This document shows, one piece after another, positions 7,203 to 15,938 of a DNA stretch of 51,278 nt (its first letter is position 1; each line of letters begins with the position of its first letter). The position numbers and the translations under genes are program-made. The notes beneath the pieces were generated by a model, which was not told where the DNA came from, ran no database searches, and saw only the letters and a program-made list of their open reading frames with translations. This DNA comes from Acidobacteriota bacterium (GTDB lineage Bacteria > Acidobacteriota > Vicinamibacteria > Vicinamibacterales > Fen-181): contig JANYLG010000062.1 of assembly GCA_025363775.1 (NCBI GenBank), positions 1 through 51,278 of the forward strand. Direction: 5' to 3'.

Positions 7203-8885
7203 ATGCGCCTCGCTGCCATCGACATCGGCACGAACTCGATCCACATGATCGTAGTCCAGGTGAAGGCGGACCTCTCGTTCGAGATTGTCGATCGGGAGAA
7301 GGAGATGGTCCGGCTCGGGGCGGGCGGTCTTGGTGGCCGCGCGCTCGCGCCAACTGCCGTCGAGGCGGCGCTCGAAGCGCTCGTCCGCTTCAAGCAACTG
7401 GCCGACTCGCGGCAGGTGGACGAGATCCTCGCCACGGCCACCAGCGCCGTCCGCGAAGCCCGAAACGGTGGCGAGTTCCTCGCCGCGGTGGAAGCGCGCA
7501 CCGGGATCCGTGCGAGGGTCATCTCGGGGGTCGAGGAAGCCCGTCTGATCCACAAGGCCGCGGTCTACGGCGTCGATGCCACCAGCGGCACGACGGTGGT
7601 CGTGGATATCGGCGGGGGATCGATGGAAGTGACGCTGGGCACGGCCACCGAGACGCACCTGGCCCGGAGCTTCACGCTCGGGGCCATCCGGCTGACCGAC
7701 AAGTACGTCTCCAGCGATCCGCTCTCGAAGGGCGACGAACGTCGGCTCGTGAAGCACATCCGCTCAGAGTTCGGCGACTTTGCCCGGCAACTCACCGCGG
7801 CAGGCTTCAGCCGGGTGATCGCCACGTCGGGCACGAGCCTGAGCCTGGGCGAGGTGGCGATGGCGGGCCATCGGCTCTTCGACAGCGATACCATCCATCA
7901 CACCCGGATCCCGGCCAAGACGCTGCATCGGGCACGCAAGCAGGTGGTCGCGCTCGACATGGCACGCCGGCTCCGGTTGCCCGGCCTCGACTCGCGGCGC
8001 GCCGATCTCGTGGTCGCTGGCGCCGTCCTGCTCGACACGGTCGTCCGTCTGCTCGGCGCAAGGGAAATCACGCTGTCAGATCTCGCGCTCCGCGAGGGGC
8101 TGGTGCTGGACTTCATCGACCGCAATCGCAAGCGGATCGCCAGCATCGAGCGCTATCCCGACATCCGCCGCCGCAGCGTCGTGGAGCTGGGCGAGCGGTG
8201 CCGCTGGTACCAGGAGCACTCCGAACAGGTCGCGCGCCTGGCGCTCTCGCTGTTCGATCAGACGCGCGGCCTGCACCAGCTGGGCGACCGCGCCCGCGAG
8301 TGGCTGGAATTTGCCGGGCTGCTGCACGACATCGGCGGCCACATCTCGTACATCGGCCATCACCGGCACTCGTACTACCTGATCCACCACGGCGGGTTGC
8401 GGGGGTTCGAGTCAGAGGAAGTGGAAGCCATCGCGCTGATGGCGCGATCTCACCGACGGGGTCGGCCGAAGAAGTCGAATCGGCAGCTCTCGTCGCTGCC
8501 GCCCCAGGCGCGGCGTGCCGTCCGCGTCGGAGCGGCCTTGCTGCGCATGGCGGAGAGCCTTGATCGCAGTCACGGGCAGGTGGTGGACCAGGTGGAACTG
8601 CAGGCGGCCGGCGACCGGTATCGCCTGGTACTCCGCGCCCATGGTCCGGTCGAACTCGAGCGGTGGGCCTCCGCGCGGCAGGCGGAGCCGCTGGAGAGAC
8701 TCCTGGGCAAGACGGTGGTGATCGAAGCGGTTGACGCGAATCATGCTGAACACACTGACGACTCCACACCAGTACCCCGGGCGGCTGATCGTCGTCGAGG
8801 GCATCGACGGCTCGGGCAAGACCACGCAGCTCGGTCTTCTCGCAAAGTGGCTGGCCTCGGCCGGCCGCCCCGTCATCGTCACTGA
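7203..8885 (+). CDS. ppx: Exopolyphosphatase / guanosine pentaphosphate phosphatase (Ppx/GppA) with HD domain
   Basis: 560 residues. The ASKHA phosphatase half opens with AAIDIGTNSIHMIV and contains ATATSAVREA, SGVEEARL and VVVDIGGGSMEVTL. An HD-type half follows, with GLLHDIGGHISYIGHHRHSYY and MAESLDRSHG. Members hydrolyse polyphosphate and/or pppGpp to ppGpp. ATG 7203 has AGGAGG 11 bases upstream. Recognisable sequence stops near 8730; the last ~47 residues are Arg/His-rich and are read from DNA that also codes for the start of the next gene, giving a 143-base overlap. The stop may have been lost from its original place. Divergent from CHAD-sixA. Confidence 0.87.
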   Translation: MRLAAIDIGTNSIHMIVVQVKADLSFEIVDREKEMVRLGAGGLGGRALAPTAVEAALEALVRFKQLADSRQVDEILATATSAVREARNGGEFLAAVEARTGIRARVISGVEEARLIHKAAVYGVDATSGTTVVVDIGGGSMEVTLGTATETHLARSFTLGAIRLTDKYVSSDPLSKGDERRLVKHIRSEFGDFARQLTAAGFSRVIATSGTSLSLGEVAMAGHRLFDSDTIHHTRIPAKTLHRARKQVVALDMARRLRLPGLDSRRADLVVAGAVLLDTVVRLLGAREITLSDLALREGLVLDFIDRNRKRIASIERYPDIRRRSVVELGERCRWYQEHSEQVARLALSLFDQTRGLHQLGDRAREWLEFAGLLHDIGGHISYIGHHRHSYYLIHHGGLRGFESEEVEAIALMARSHRRGRPKKSNRQLSSLPPQARRAVRVGAALLRMAESLDRSHGQVVDQVELQAAGDRYRLVLRAHGPVELERWASARQAEPLERLLGKTVVIEAVDANHAEHTDDSTPVPRAADRRRGHRRLGQDHAARSSRKVAGLGRPPRHRH

Positions 8886-9417
8886 GTGGAACTCCTCGAC
8901 GCTCGTGAAGGCGGCGACCAAGGCCGGCAAGAAGAAGAACCTGCTGACACCCACCACGTTCAGCCTGCTGCACGCGACCGACTTTGCCGACCGGCTGCTC
9001 TACAAGATCATCCCGCCCCTCAAGGCCGGCATGATCGTGCTGGCCGACCGCTACACGTACACCGCGTTCGCGCGCGACGTGGCCCGCGGCGTCGATCGCC
9101 AGTGGGTGCGCGACCTCTACGGCTTCGCGGCCAGACCCGACCTCGCCCTCTACTTCCGCGTGCCGATCGAAACGTCGCTCGAGCGGCTGCTCGCGCGCCG
9201 CGTGAAGCTCAAGTTCTACGAGGCCGGCATGGACATGGGCTGGAGCCGCGACGTCAACGAGAGCTTCCGGATGTTCCAGGGCAAGGTGCTCGACGAGTAC
9301 GACCGGCTCGTCGAGGAGTTCGGGCTGGAGGTCATCGACGCGACTGGCGGCATCCCGGACCAGCAGCGCCGGGTAAGGAAGCTGGTCGCACGCGAACTGG
9401 AGCGGACCAATGGTTAG
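8743..9417 (+). CDS. Thymidylate-kinase-like P-loop protein (first of tandem pair)
   Basis: 224 residues. The Walker A loop is intact (GIDGSGKTT, Lys26) and the DRY motif of dTMP kinases is present in VLADRYTYTAFAR. The thymidylate kinase lid and AYQ motif are not clear: after DRY comes TAFARDVARG. It is therefore family-like but perhaps not a true dTMP kinase. ATG 8743 lies inside the 3' end of ppx, and the next paralogue overlaps its stop by 8 bases, so the three genes look translationally linked. The phosphate neighbourhood suggests a nucleotide- or polyphosphate-linked kinase role; that is inference. Confidence 0.72.
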   Translation: MLNTLTTPHQYPGRLIVVEGIDGSGKTTQLGLLAKWLASAGRPVIVTEWNSSTLVKAATKAGKKKNLLTPTTFSLLHATDFADRLLYKIIPPLKAGMIVLADRYTYTAFARDVARGVDRQWVRDLYGFAARPDLALYFRVPIETSLERLLARRVKLKFYEAGMDMGWSRDVNESFRMFQGKVLDEYDRLVEEFGLEVIDATGGIPDQQRRVRKLVARELERTNG

Positions 9418-10156
9418 CGAACCTCGCGAGGCGCAGGTGACGGATCGGGTCCAGCCGGGCCACTTCTATGGCGCAGGCCTGCCCTACGTCGGCTTGGAGC
9501 ACTACCCGGGGAAGATCATCGCGATCGAGGGGACCGATGGCGTGGGCCGATCCACGCAGATCCGCCTGCTGCGCGAGTGGCTGGAAGTCCAGGGTTACGG
9601 CGTGATCGAAACGGGCTGGACCCGCTCCGTGCTGATGCAGCCGACGATCGACATGGCCAAGGCCAGCAACACGCTGAACAAGCTCACCTTCGTGCTGCTC
9701 TACGCCACCGATTTCGCCGATCGCCTCGAGGAGGAAATCATTCCTGCCTTGAAGGCCGGCTTCATCGTGCTGGCCGACCGTTACATCTTCACCGCGCTCG
9801 CGCGGGCGAGGGTTCGGGGCGTGGATCGTGCCTGGCTCCGGAACCTGTACGGCTTCGCCATCGCGCCGCACCTCGTCTTCTACCTCAAACTCGACGTGGA
9901 CGCCCTGATCAAACGCGTGCTCCAGTCGGGAGGGATGGACTTCTGGGAATCCGGCATGGACCTGAAGCTGGGCGACGATATCTACGAGAGCTTCCGCACC
10001 TACCAAGCCAAGCTGCTGCGCGAGTACAACTCCCTCGGCGAGGAGTTCGGCTTCCGGACGCTGGACGCGCGCCAGTCAGTCGACCGGATTCAGAAGAACC
10101 TGCGGAACCAGATCGGCGCCTTCCTCGGCGCCAACGAACGGCCTGCCTCCGGCTGA
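9410..10156 (+). CDS. Thymidylate-kinase-like P-loop protein (second of pair, Walker A Lys to Arg)
   Basis: 248 residues, clearly a paralogue of the preceding gene: LLYATDFADRL, PALKAGFIVLADRYIFTALAR and LYGFA align with it. The P-loop reads GTDGVGRST, so the Lys that contacts the nucleotide phosphates is Arg47 (CGA). It also has a 33-residue N-terminal extension (HFYGAGLPYVG) absent from the first copy. The loop change suggests weak or altered catalysis, or a regulatory subunit in a heterodimer with the first copy. ATG 9410 overlaps the upstream stop by 8 bases. Function unknown. Confidence 0.72.
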   Translation: MVSEPREAQVTDRVQPGHFYGAGLPYVGLEHYPGKIIAIEGTDGVGRSTQIRLLREWLEVQGYGVIETGWTRSVLMQPTIDMAKASNTLNKLTFVLLYATDFADRLEEEIIPALKAGFIVLADRYIFTALARARVRGVDRAWLRNLYGFAIAPHLVFYLKLDVDALIKRVLQSGGMDFWESGMDLKLGDDIYESFRTYQAKLLREYNSLGEEFGFRTLDARQSVDRIQKNLRNQIGAFLGANERPASG

Positions 10157-10185
10157 ACCGCCTCGGCGGTGGCGGCCGGACGAAA

Positions 10186-10201
10186 TTAACCCTGTTGTAA
10201 C
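10186..10201. promoter_or_regulatory. Candidate Pho box upstream of the porin gene
   Basis: TTAAC at 10186-10190 and GTAAC at 10197-10201 are direct half-sites exactly 11 bases apart, the spacing used by PhoB. The site is 86 bases upstream of the porin GTG. The same layout occurs before pstC/phoB and pstB. Confidence 0.45.
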
Positions 10202-10287
10202 GCAGAAGACCACTGGCTGACACAGCAGGTTCGTATCCTGAGGCTTGGTTGATCGCAGGAGATTCGCGCCGACCAAAGGAGACTCAG

Positions 10288-11460
10288 GTGAACACCGACA
10301 ACGTTCTGTTCATGCGCCGTATGGGCCTGGTTGCCGTCGCCATGGCGGCCGTGGCCTTCTTGCTCGTGTCCGGCCAGGCTGCACACGCCCAGGTGACACG
10401 CGCGGCCGGCTACACCCCGCCCGACGACACGCCGTCGATCAAAATTGGGGCGGTCGTCTTCGCCGACTTCACCGCCCAGCAGAAGCCGGCGGCCAGGGAC
10501 GCCGACGGCAATGAGTACAAACCGAACTCGTTCAACGTCGCGCGCAGCTACATCAACGTGACGGGCAACATCTCGCACATCGTCGCGTTCCGCATCACCC
10601 CGGACGTGACCCGCGAGAGCGGAACGGGCAGCTCGCTGGCGGGCAGCATGACCTTCCGCCTGAAGTACGCCTACGCGCAGATCAACCTCGATGACTATCT
10701 GCCCAAGGGCACGTTTGTCCGCTTCGGCATTCAGCAGACCCCCTTTCTCGACAGCATCGAGGGGATCTACCGCTACCGATTCCAGGGTTCGACATTCCCG
10801 GAGCGCGCCGGGTACATGTCGTCGGCAGACGCAGGCGTGTCGTTCCGAACGACCTTCCCGAACAACTACGGCGACGTCCAGGTCGGCTACTACAACGGCG
10901 AAGGCTACTCCAAGGCCGAGACCAACGATCAGAAGGCGCTGATGGTTCGCGTGGGCTTCAAGCCGCTGCCCCGCCACCCGGTCATGAAGGGCTGGCGCCT
11001 CCAGGGCTTCTATACGGCCGACCACGCAGTGGCAAACGCCGAGCGCACGCGCGCGATCTTCAACAGCACGTTCGAGCATCCATTCATCAACATGGGGTTC
11101 GACTACCTGAACACCCACGATCAGTCGTCGGCGAAGCCTGGATCTCAGAACCTGCGCGGCCAGGGTTGGTCCTTCTGGGCGACGCCGAAGAAAGTCTTCC
11201 CGAACGGCTCGTCGGTGGAGGCGTTGGTGCGCTACGACTCCATGGAGCCGAACAATGAGATTGCGACGATCGGTGCCGGCACCGTCGCGGGAAAGGGCAT
11301 CGACAAGCGGACCATCGGCGGCATCGCCTACTGGTTTCCGAAGACCGGAAACGTGTCGTTTGCACTGCTGTTCGACGTCGAGAGTGTGACGTTCACCGAC
11401 TACGCGACGCCCAAGCCGACGCAGCAGAAGATTTTTCTGCACTCCCTCGTCAGCTTCTAG
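10288..11460 (+). CDS. Outer-membrane porin, probably phosphate-selective (OprP/OprO-like)
   Basis: 390 residues with a clear Sec signal: MRRMGLVAVAMAAVAFLLV followed by QAAHA before the mature part. The body alternates short aromatic-rich strands (RLKYAYAQINLDD, GYYNGEGYSKAE, ALVRYDSMEPN) and ends in Phe (HSLVSF), as beta-barrel outer-membrane proteins do. GTG 10288 is chosen because AAAGGAGA precedes it by six bases. pstS follows after 47 bases, so the two form an operon. That context supports uptake of phosphate across the outer membrane. The exact ion selectivity cannot be read from sequence. Confidence 0.8.
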   Translation: MNTDNVLFMRRMGLVAVAMAAVAFLLVSGQAAHAQVTRAAGYTPPDDTPSIKIGAVVFADFTAQQKPAARDADGNEYKPNSFNVARSYINVTGNISHIVAFRITPDVTRESGTGSSLAGSMTFRLKYAYAQINLDDYLPKGTFVRFGIQQTPFLDSIEGIYRYRFQGSTFPERAGYMSSADAGVSFRTTFPNNYGDVQVGYYNGEGYSKAETNDQKALMVRVGFKPLPRHPVMKGWRLQGFYTADHAVANAERTRAIFNSTFEHPFINMGFDYLNTHDQSSAKPGSQNLRGQGWSFWATPKKVFPNGSSVEALVRYDSMEPNNEIATIGAGTVAGKGIDKRTIGGIAYWFPKTGNVSFALLFDVESVTFTDYATPKPTQQKIFLHSLVSF

Positions 11461-11507
11461 GTTTCACCCGGGCCGGAGGTGTGCCCGGCCCACAGAAGGA
11501 GAGTTCA

Positions 11508-12560
11508 ATGAAGTCGGTTCTTCGTGCACTCCGCGGTTTCCGCTCGCTCATAATCCTGGTGGTCCTCCTGGCCGTTGGCCTGCTCGGAGCCGTCGTTGCG
11601 GCACAGACCCAGCAGATCAACGGCGCCGGCGCCAGCTTCCCGTACCCGATCTATGCCAAGTGGTTCAGCGAGTACAACAAGCTCAACCCCAAGGTCCAGA
11701 TCAACTACCAGTCGATCGGGTCGGGCGGCGGTATTCGCCAACTCACCGCGCAGACGGTGTTCTTCGGCGCCACCGACGGCCCGATGACGAAGGACCAGAT
11801 CCTCGCGACGCCCGGCCACGTGCTGCACTTCCCCACCGTGCTGGGCGCGGTCGTGCCCGTCTACAACGTGGATGGCGTCAAGAGCGAACTGAAGTTCAGC
11901 GGCACCGTCCTGGCCGATATCTTCCTGGGCAAGATCACGAAGTGGAACGACCCGGCGATCGCCAGGCTCAACGCCGGCGTGAATCTTCCCGGGCTGGACA
12001 TTACCGTCGTGCACCGGTCCGACGGATCAGGAACGACCTACATCTTCGCGGACTACCTGGGCAAGGTGTCTCCGGAGTGGAAGAAGCGCGTAGGCGTCTC
12101 GACTGCAGTGAACTGGCCGGTCGGTCTCGGCGGCAAGGGCAACGAGGGCGTGGCAGGACTCGTCAAGCAGGCGCCGGGCGCGATCGGGTACGTCGAGCTC
12201 ATCTACGCGCTGCAGAACAAGATTGCCTACGGCTCTGTGCAGAACAGCGCCGGGAAGTTCGTCGGCGCGTCCGTGGAGGCCGTGACTGCGGCCGCCGCGG
12301 CAGCGACCGCGGCAATGCCCGCTGACTTCCGCGTATCCATCACCAACGCTCCCGGCGACGCGGTCTACCCGATCTCGTCGTTCACCTGGCTCCTGTTCTA
12401 CGAGAACCCGAAGGACAAGGCCGCAGCGAAGGCCATGGTGGAGTTCATGAAATGGGCGCTGACCGACGGGCAGAAACTCGCCGCCGGCCTCGGCTACGCA
12501 CCGCTCCCCGACAGCGTGGTCACGCTCGAGATGGAAGCCCTGAAGAAGATCAGGCTCTAG
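11508..12560 (+). CDS. pstS: Periplasmic phosphate-binding protein PstS
   Basis: 350 residues with an N-terminal signal or anchor helix (SLIILVVLLAVGLLGAVVAA). The mature part has the PstS hallmarks: INGAGASFPYPIYAKWFSEY, YQSIGSGGGIRQL, FFGATDGPM, VVHRSDGSGTTYIFADYL and GAIGYVE; the SGT and GSGG loops bind phosphate. It hands phosphate to the PstC-PstA-PstB transporter coded at 18-25 kb. Strong ribosome binding site AGAAGGAGAG before ATG 11508. Co-transcribed with the porin, apart from the other pst genes. Confidence 0.95.
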   Translation: MKSVLRALRGFRSLIILVVLLAVGLLGAVVAAQTQQINGAGASFPYPIYAKWFSEYNKLNPKVQINYQSIGSGGGIRQLTAQTVFFGATDGPMTKDQILATPGHVLHFPTVLGAVVPVYNVDGVKSELKFSGTVLADIFLGKITKWNDPAIARLNAGVNLPGLDITVVHRSDGSGTTYIFADYLGKVSPEWKKRVGVSTAVNWPVGLGGKGNEGVAGLVKQAPGAIGYVELIYALQNKIAYGSVQNSAGKFVGASVEAVTAAAAAATAAMPADFRVSITNAPGDAVYPISSFTWLLFYENPKDKAAAKAMVEFMKWALTDGQKLAAGLGYAPLPDSVVTLEMEALKKIRL

Positions 12561-12580
12561 CAGCATCCTGCGCGTGTCAC

Positions 12581-12610
12581 TTGACACCCCGCGACCGACG
12601 TGGCTATCGT
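12581..12610 (+). promoter_or_regulatory. Sigma-70-type promoter of the riboflavin operon
   Basis: TTGACA at 12581-12586, an 18-base spacer, and TATCGT at 12605-12610. Transcription would start near 12617, just before the FMN riboswitch. Confidence 0.55.
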
Positions 12611-12621
12611 TGAACGGCCAC

Positions 12622-12732
12622 AACTTCGGGGCGGGGTGCAAGTCCCCACCGGCGGTACAGCCCGCGAGCCCGCAAGGGCAGGACCCGGTGAAACTCCGGG
12701 GCCGACAGTGAGAGTCTGGATGGGAGAGGTTG
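12622..12732 (+). ncRNA. FMN riboswitch (RFN element)
   Basis: Conserved RFN blocks occur in order: CTTCGGGGC, GGGTGCAAGTCCCCACCGGC, CAGCCCGCGAGC, GACCCGGTGAAACTCCGG, GCCGACAGTGAGAGTC and GGATGGGAGA. It sits in the leader of the rib operon and shuts the operon down when FMN is plentiful. No simple T-run terminator is visible between it and ribD, so control of translation initiation is possible. Confidence 0.93.
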
Positions 12733-12813
12733 GGGGCTTCGGCTGCGCTCGCCTGCCGTGACACGAGCCTGTCGTACGCCTGCCTTCTCCCCGCCGCCCC
12801 GTTCGAGGATGCG

Positions 12814-14010
12814 GTGGATTGCCCAGCGAAACCGGAAGACACATCGTTCATGGCGGAGGCGCTCCGCCTCGCCGCCCGCATCCCGCGCCGGCCGTGGCCG
12901 AACCCTCCGGTCGGGGCGCTCGTCGTCCGCGACCATCAGGTGGTTGGCCGCGGCGCCCACCACGGTGCGGGGGCGGACCATGCCGAAGCGATCGCCCTTC
13001 GGGAGGCCGGGCCGCGCGCCCTGGGCGCCACACTCTACTGCACGCTGGAACCGTGTAACCATCACGGTCGCACACCGCCCTGCGCTCCCCTGGTCGCGGG
13101 CAGCGGCATCACGAGGCTCGTGGTCGGCGTTGCCGACCCGAACCCCGCCGTGTGCGGCGGTGGGCTGGCGCGCGTTCGCGAGGCGGGCGTCGAAGTTCAC
13201 TCTGGCGTCATGAGAGAGGACGCGCTGGAACTGATCTGGCCGTTCGTCGTCACCCGGGCGTTCGAGCGCCCGTTCGTGCTGCTCAAGACTGCCACCTCCC
13301 TGGATGGCTTCTTCGCCCCGCACCATCAAGGCGCTCCGCCCGGCGAACCCACCTTCCTGACCGGTCCGGCGGCCAGGCAGGATGTTCACCGTCTCCGCCG
13401 CTGGTGCGACATGGTGGTCGTCGGCGAACGGACGATGATGGCTGACCATCCGTGCCTCGATGGTCGCATGGTTCCGGAAGGCGATTCCTGCCCCGGCGCG
13501 GAGCCGCTGCCCGCCTACGTGGACACCGACCTGAGCCTGGAGCAGGCGTGGGCAAAGCCCCACTGGGTCTTCGCGGGCGCCCGGCATACATCGGCCGCGC
13601 AACAACATGGGCTTGACCGGGTGTGGGGAACGGTGATTCTGTGCCAGGAACTCGACGGGCACGTGGCGCCAGCGTCCCTGGTCGCCGAATTCCAGCGCCG
13701 CGGGGGCCACTGCCTGATGGTCGAAGGGGGCCCGACGCTGGCAGCCGCGTTCCTTCGGGCGAACGTGGTCGATCGGTGGGTCTCGTATGTGGCGCCGATC
13801 GTGCTCGGCGCGGGGGTGACCTGGCCCGGCGGCCTGGCAGCGGCGGATCGACCGGACGGCGGTCCGACAACCGGCGAACCCGTGTTCCGCTCCTCGTACC
13901 ACCTCACCAGGGCGCACGCGGTGGGGCTGGATCTCAAGTCGGTGTTCGATCGCCAGTCCTTCCTCGAGGTCGTCGCGCGCCTCTCGGACACGCCTGCAGG
14001 GAGTCACTGA
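12814..14010 (+). CDS. ribD: Bifunctional riboflavin biosynthesis deaminase/reductase RibD
   Basis: About 398 residues. The N-terminal deaminase has the zinc motifs HAEAIAL and PCNHHGRTPPC; the C-terminal reductase has LLKTATSLDGFFA, VVVGERTMMADHP and LMVEGGPTLAAAFL. It performs steps two and three of riboflavin synthesis from GTP. The start is uncertain: GTG 12814 (GAGGA four bases upstream) gives the usual EDxxFM lead-in, and ATG 12850 is the alternative. The stop overlaps the start of ribE as TGATG. The reductase middle (about residues 200-270) is less like the family norm than the deaminase. Confidence 0.9.
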   Translation: MDCPAKPEDTSFMAEALRLAARIPRRPWPNPPVGALVVRDHQVVGRGAHHGAGADHAEAIALREAGPRALGATLYCTLEPCNHHGRTPPCAPLVAGSGITRLVVGVADPNPAVCGGGLARVREAGVEVHSGVMREDALELIWPFVVTRAFERPFVLLKTATSLDGFFAPHHQGAPPGEPTFLTGPAARQDVHRLRRWCDMVVVGERTMMADHPCLDGRMVPEGDSCPGAEPLPAYVDTDLSLEQAWAKPHWVFAGARHTSAAQQHGLDRVWGTVILCQELDGHVAPASLVAEFQRRGGHCLMVEGGPTLAAAFLRANVVDRWVSYVAPIVLGAGVTWPGGLAAADRPDGGPTTGEPVFRSSYHLTRAHAVGLDLKSVFDRQSFLEVVARLSDTPAGSH

Positions 14011-14663
14011 TGTTCACGGGGCTCGTTCGCGAAGTCGGACGCTTGCGATCGCAGCGCAGCGTCTCGGGGCTCACGGTACTCGAGATCACGGCACCCAAGG
14101 TTGTCGCCAGCGGTCTCGCGATCGGCGACAGCCTGGCCGTGAACGGCATCTGCCTGACCATCACCACGATGACCGCGGACCGCGTGCGCGTGGACGCATC
14201 CGCCGAAACGCGCCGCGTGACAACTCTGGCTGACTGGCGCGTGGGCCAGGCCCTTCACCTCGAGCCGGCGCTCCGCTCCGGTGATCCGCTAGGCGGCCAC
14301 TTCGTGCTCGGGCACGTGGACGGCATCGGACAGGTGGCACGCATCCGGCGGGAACGAGGCACGCGCGCGCTCTCGATGTTCGCGTCGCCCGCCCTGCGCG
14401 CGCAGCTGGTGCCCAAGGGGTCGATCGCGGTTGACGGCGTGAGCCTGACGCTCGACGACGGCCCGTTCGACCGCACATTCACGGTGACGATCGTGCCGCA
14501 CACGCTCCGGGAGACTCGCTTCGACACCCTGCGCGCCGGCGATCGCGTGAACCTCGAGATTGACATTCTCTCGAAAGCGGCCATGTCAGGCGCCGCCCGA
14601 GACACGCGACCTGCCACGCATCAGACGATCGGCGCCATCCTTGCCCGCGGCTGGAGCAGATAG
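14010..14663 (+). CDS. ribE: Riboflavin synthase alpha chain
   Basis: 217 residues made of two similar lumazine-binding repeats: repeat one opens with MFTGLVREVGRL and contains SLAVNGICLT; repeat two begins near GGHFVLGHVDGIG and has SIAVDGVSLTL. It turns two dimethyl-ribityl-lumazine molecules into riboflavin plus a pyrimidine. Coupled to ribD by the TGATG overlap, under the FMN riboswitch. Confidence 0.95.
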   Translation: MFTGLVREVGRLRSQRSVSGLTVLEITAPKVVASGLAIGDSLAVNGICLTITTMTADRVRVDASAETRRVTTLADWRVGQALHLEPALRSGDPLGGHFVLGHVDGIGQVARIRRERGTRALSMFASPALRAQLVPKGSIAVDGVSLTLDDGPFDRTFTVTIVPHTLRETRFDTLRAGDRVNLEIDILSKAAMSGAARDTRPATHQTIGAILARGWSR

Positions 14664-14667
14664 AACC

Positions 14668-15882
14668 ATGCTGGATCAGACGACACTCGATACGATTCAG
14701 GACGCCCTGGCGGCGCTGCGCCGCGGCGAGGCCATCATCGTCGTGGACGACGAAGATCGCGAGAACGAGGGAGACTTCGTGATCGCGGCAGAGAAGGTGA
14801 CGCCGGACGCGATCAACTTTCTCAGCAAGCAGGGCCGCGGCCTGGTGTGCCTCGCGGCCAGCCGTGAGCGCCTTCGTTCGCTCGAACTGCAGCCGATGGT
14901 GACGGAGAACACCGCGGCGCTCGGCACGTCGTTCACCGTGTCGATCGACGCGGCGGCCGGGGTCGCGACGGGGATCTCGGCTCATGATCGGGCCCACACC
15001 GTGCGGGTCTTCATCGACCCGGCTTCGAGGCCTCGCGACCTGGCGCGACCCGGTCACGTGTTCCCGCTCGAAGCGCAGCCGGGCGGTGTCCTGCAGCGTG
15101 CCGGCCACACCGAAGCCGTGGTCGATCTCTGCCGCATCGCGGGTCTCTACCCTGCCGGCGTCCTCTGCGAGATCATGGACGAGGACGGCAGCATGGCGCG
15201 GTTGCCGCGGCTGCGCGCCATCGCCAGCGCGTTCGACCTCGTGATCGTGTCGATTGCCGACCTCATCGCCTACCGGCGACGTTACGAGAAGCTGGTTCGC
15301 CGGGAGATCGAGATCGCGTTGCCGACGAGGTACGGCCAGTTCCGGCTGGTCGCCTACAGCACGACCGTCGATCAGGCGCTGCACCTCGCGCTGGTGAAAG
15401 GCGACATCACGCGCGAGGCCACCGTGCTCGTCCGCGTACATTCCGAGTGCATGACCGGAGACGTCTTCCACTCGCTCCGGTGCGACTGTGGCGAACAGAT
15501 GGAGACGGCGCTGGCGGCACTCGAGACACGCGGCTCAGGCGTCTTCCTCTACATGCGGCAGGAGGGACGGGGCATCAGCCTGATCAAGAAGCTCAAGGCC
15601 TATTCGCTGCAGGAGGCGGGCAGCGACACGGTTGAAGCGAACCGCCTGCTGGGTTTTCCCGACGACCTTCGCGAGTACGGGATTGGGGCGCAGATCCTGC
15701 ACGACCTCGGCGTCGGCCGCATGGAGCTGTTGACGAACAACCCGCGGAAGATCGTGGGCCTCGACAGCCACGGCCTGGAAGTCACCGAGCGGATCCCCCT
15801 CGAGGTGGCGCCCAACGGCCGCAACATCGAGTACCTGCGAACGAAGAAGTCGAAGCTCGGTCACTTGCTGGGGCAGATCTGA
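14668..15882 (+). CDS. ribBA: Bifunctional DHBP synthase / GTP cyclohydrolase II RibBA
   Basis: 404 residues. The RibB half has [25 protein letters not shown] and [10 protein letters not shown]; the RibA half has [20 protein letters not shown] (zinc Cys) and [12 protein letters not shown]. It makes the two starting compounds of riboflavin, from ribulose 5-phosphate and from GTP. ATG 14668 is four bases after the ribE stop. One point to check: in the RibB half the conserved GH-T region reads [18 protein letters not shown], which looks intact. Confidence 0.95.
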   Translation: MLDQTTLDTIQDALAALRRGEAIIVVDDEDRENEGDFVIAAEKVTPDAINFLSKQGRGLVCLAASRERLRSLELQPMVTENTAALGTSFTVSIDAAAGVATGISAHDRAHTVRVFIDPASRPRDLARPGHVFPLEAQPGGVLQRAGHTEAVVDLCRIAGLYPAGVLCEIMDEDGSMARLPRLRAIASAFDLVIVSIADLIAYRRRYEKLVRREIEIALPTRYGQFRLVAYSTTVDQALHLALVKGDITREATVLVRVHSECMTGDVFHSLRCDCGEQMETALAALETRGSGVFLYMRQEGRGISLIKKLKAYSLQEAGSDTVEANRLLGFPDDLREYGIGAQILHDLGVGRMELLTNNPRKIVGLDSHGLEVTERIPLEVAPNGRNIEYLRTKKSKLGHLLGQI

Positions 15883-15938
15883 CATGGCCACTCTCGGGAT
15901 CAGGTCGTGAATCTTGGCGGACCAACGGGAGGGATGCG

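Noticed and set aside
10249-10287. Porin start at TTG 10249
   Set aside because: GTG 10288 has a strong AAAGGAGA site and the signal peptide begins soon after it.
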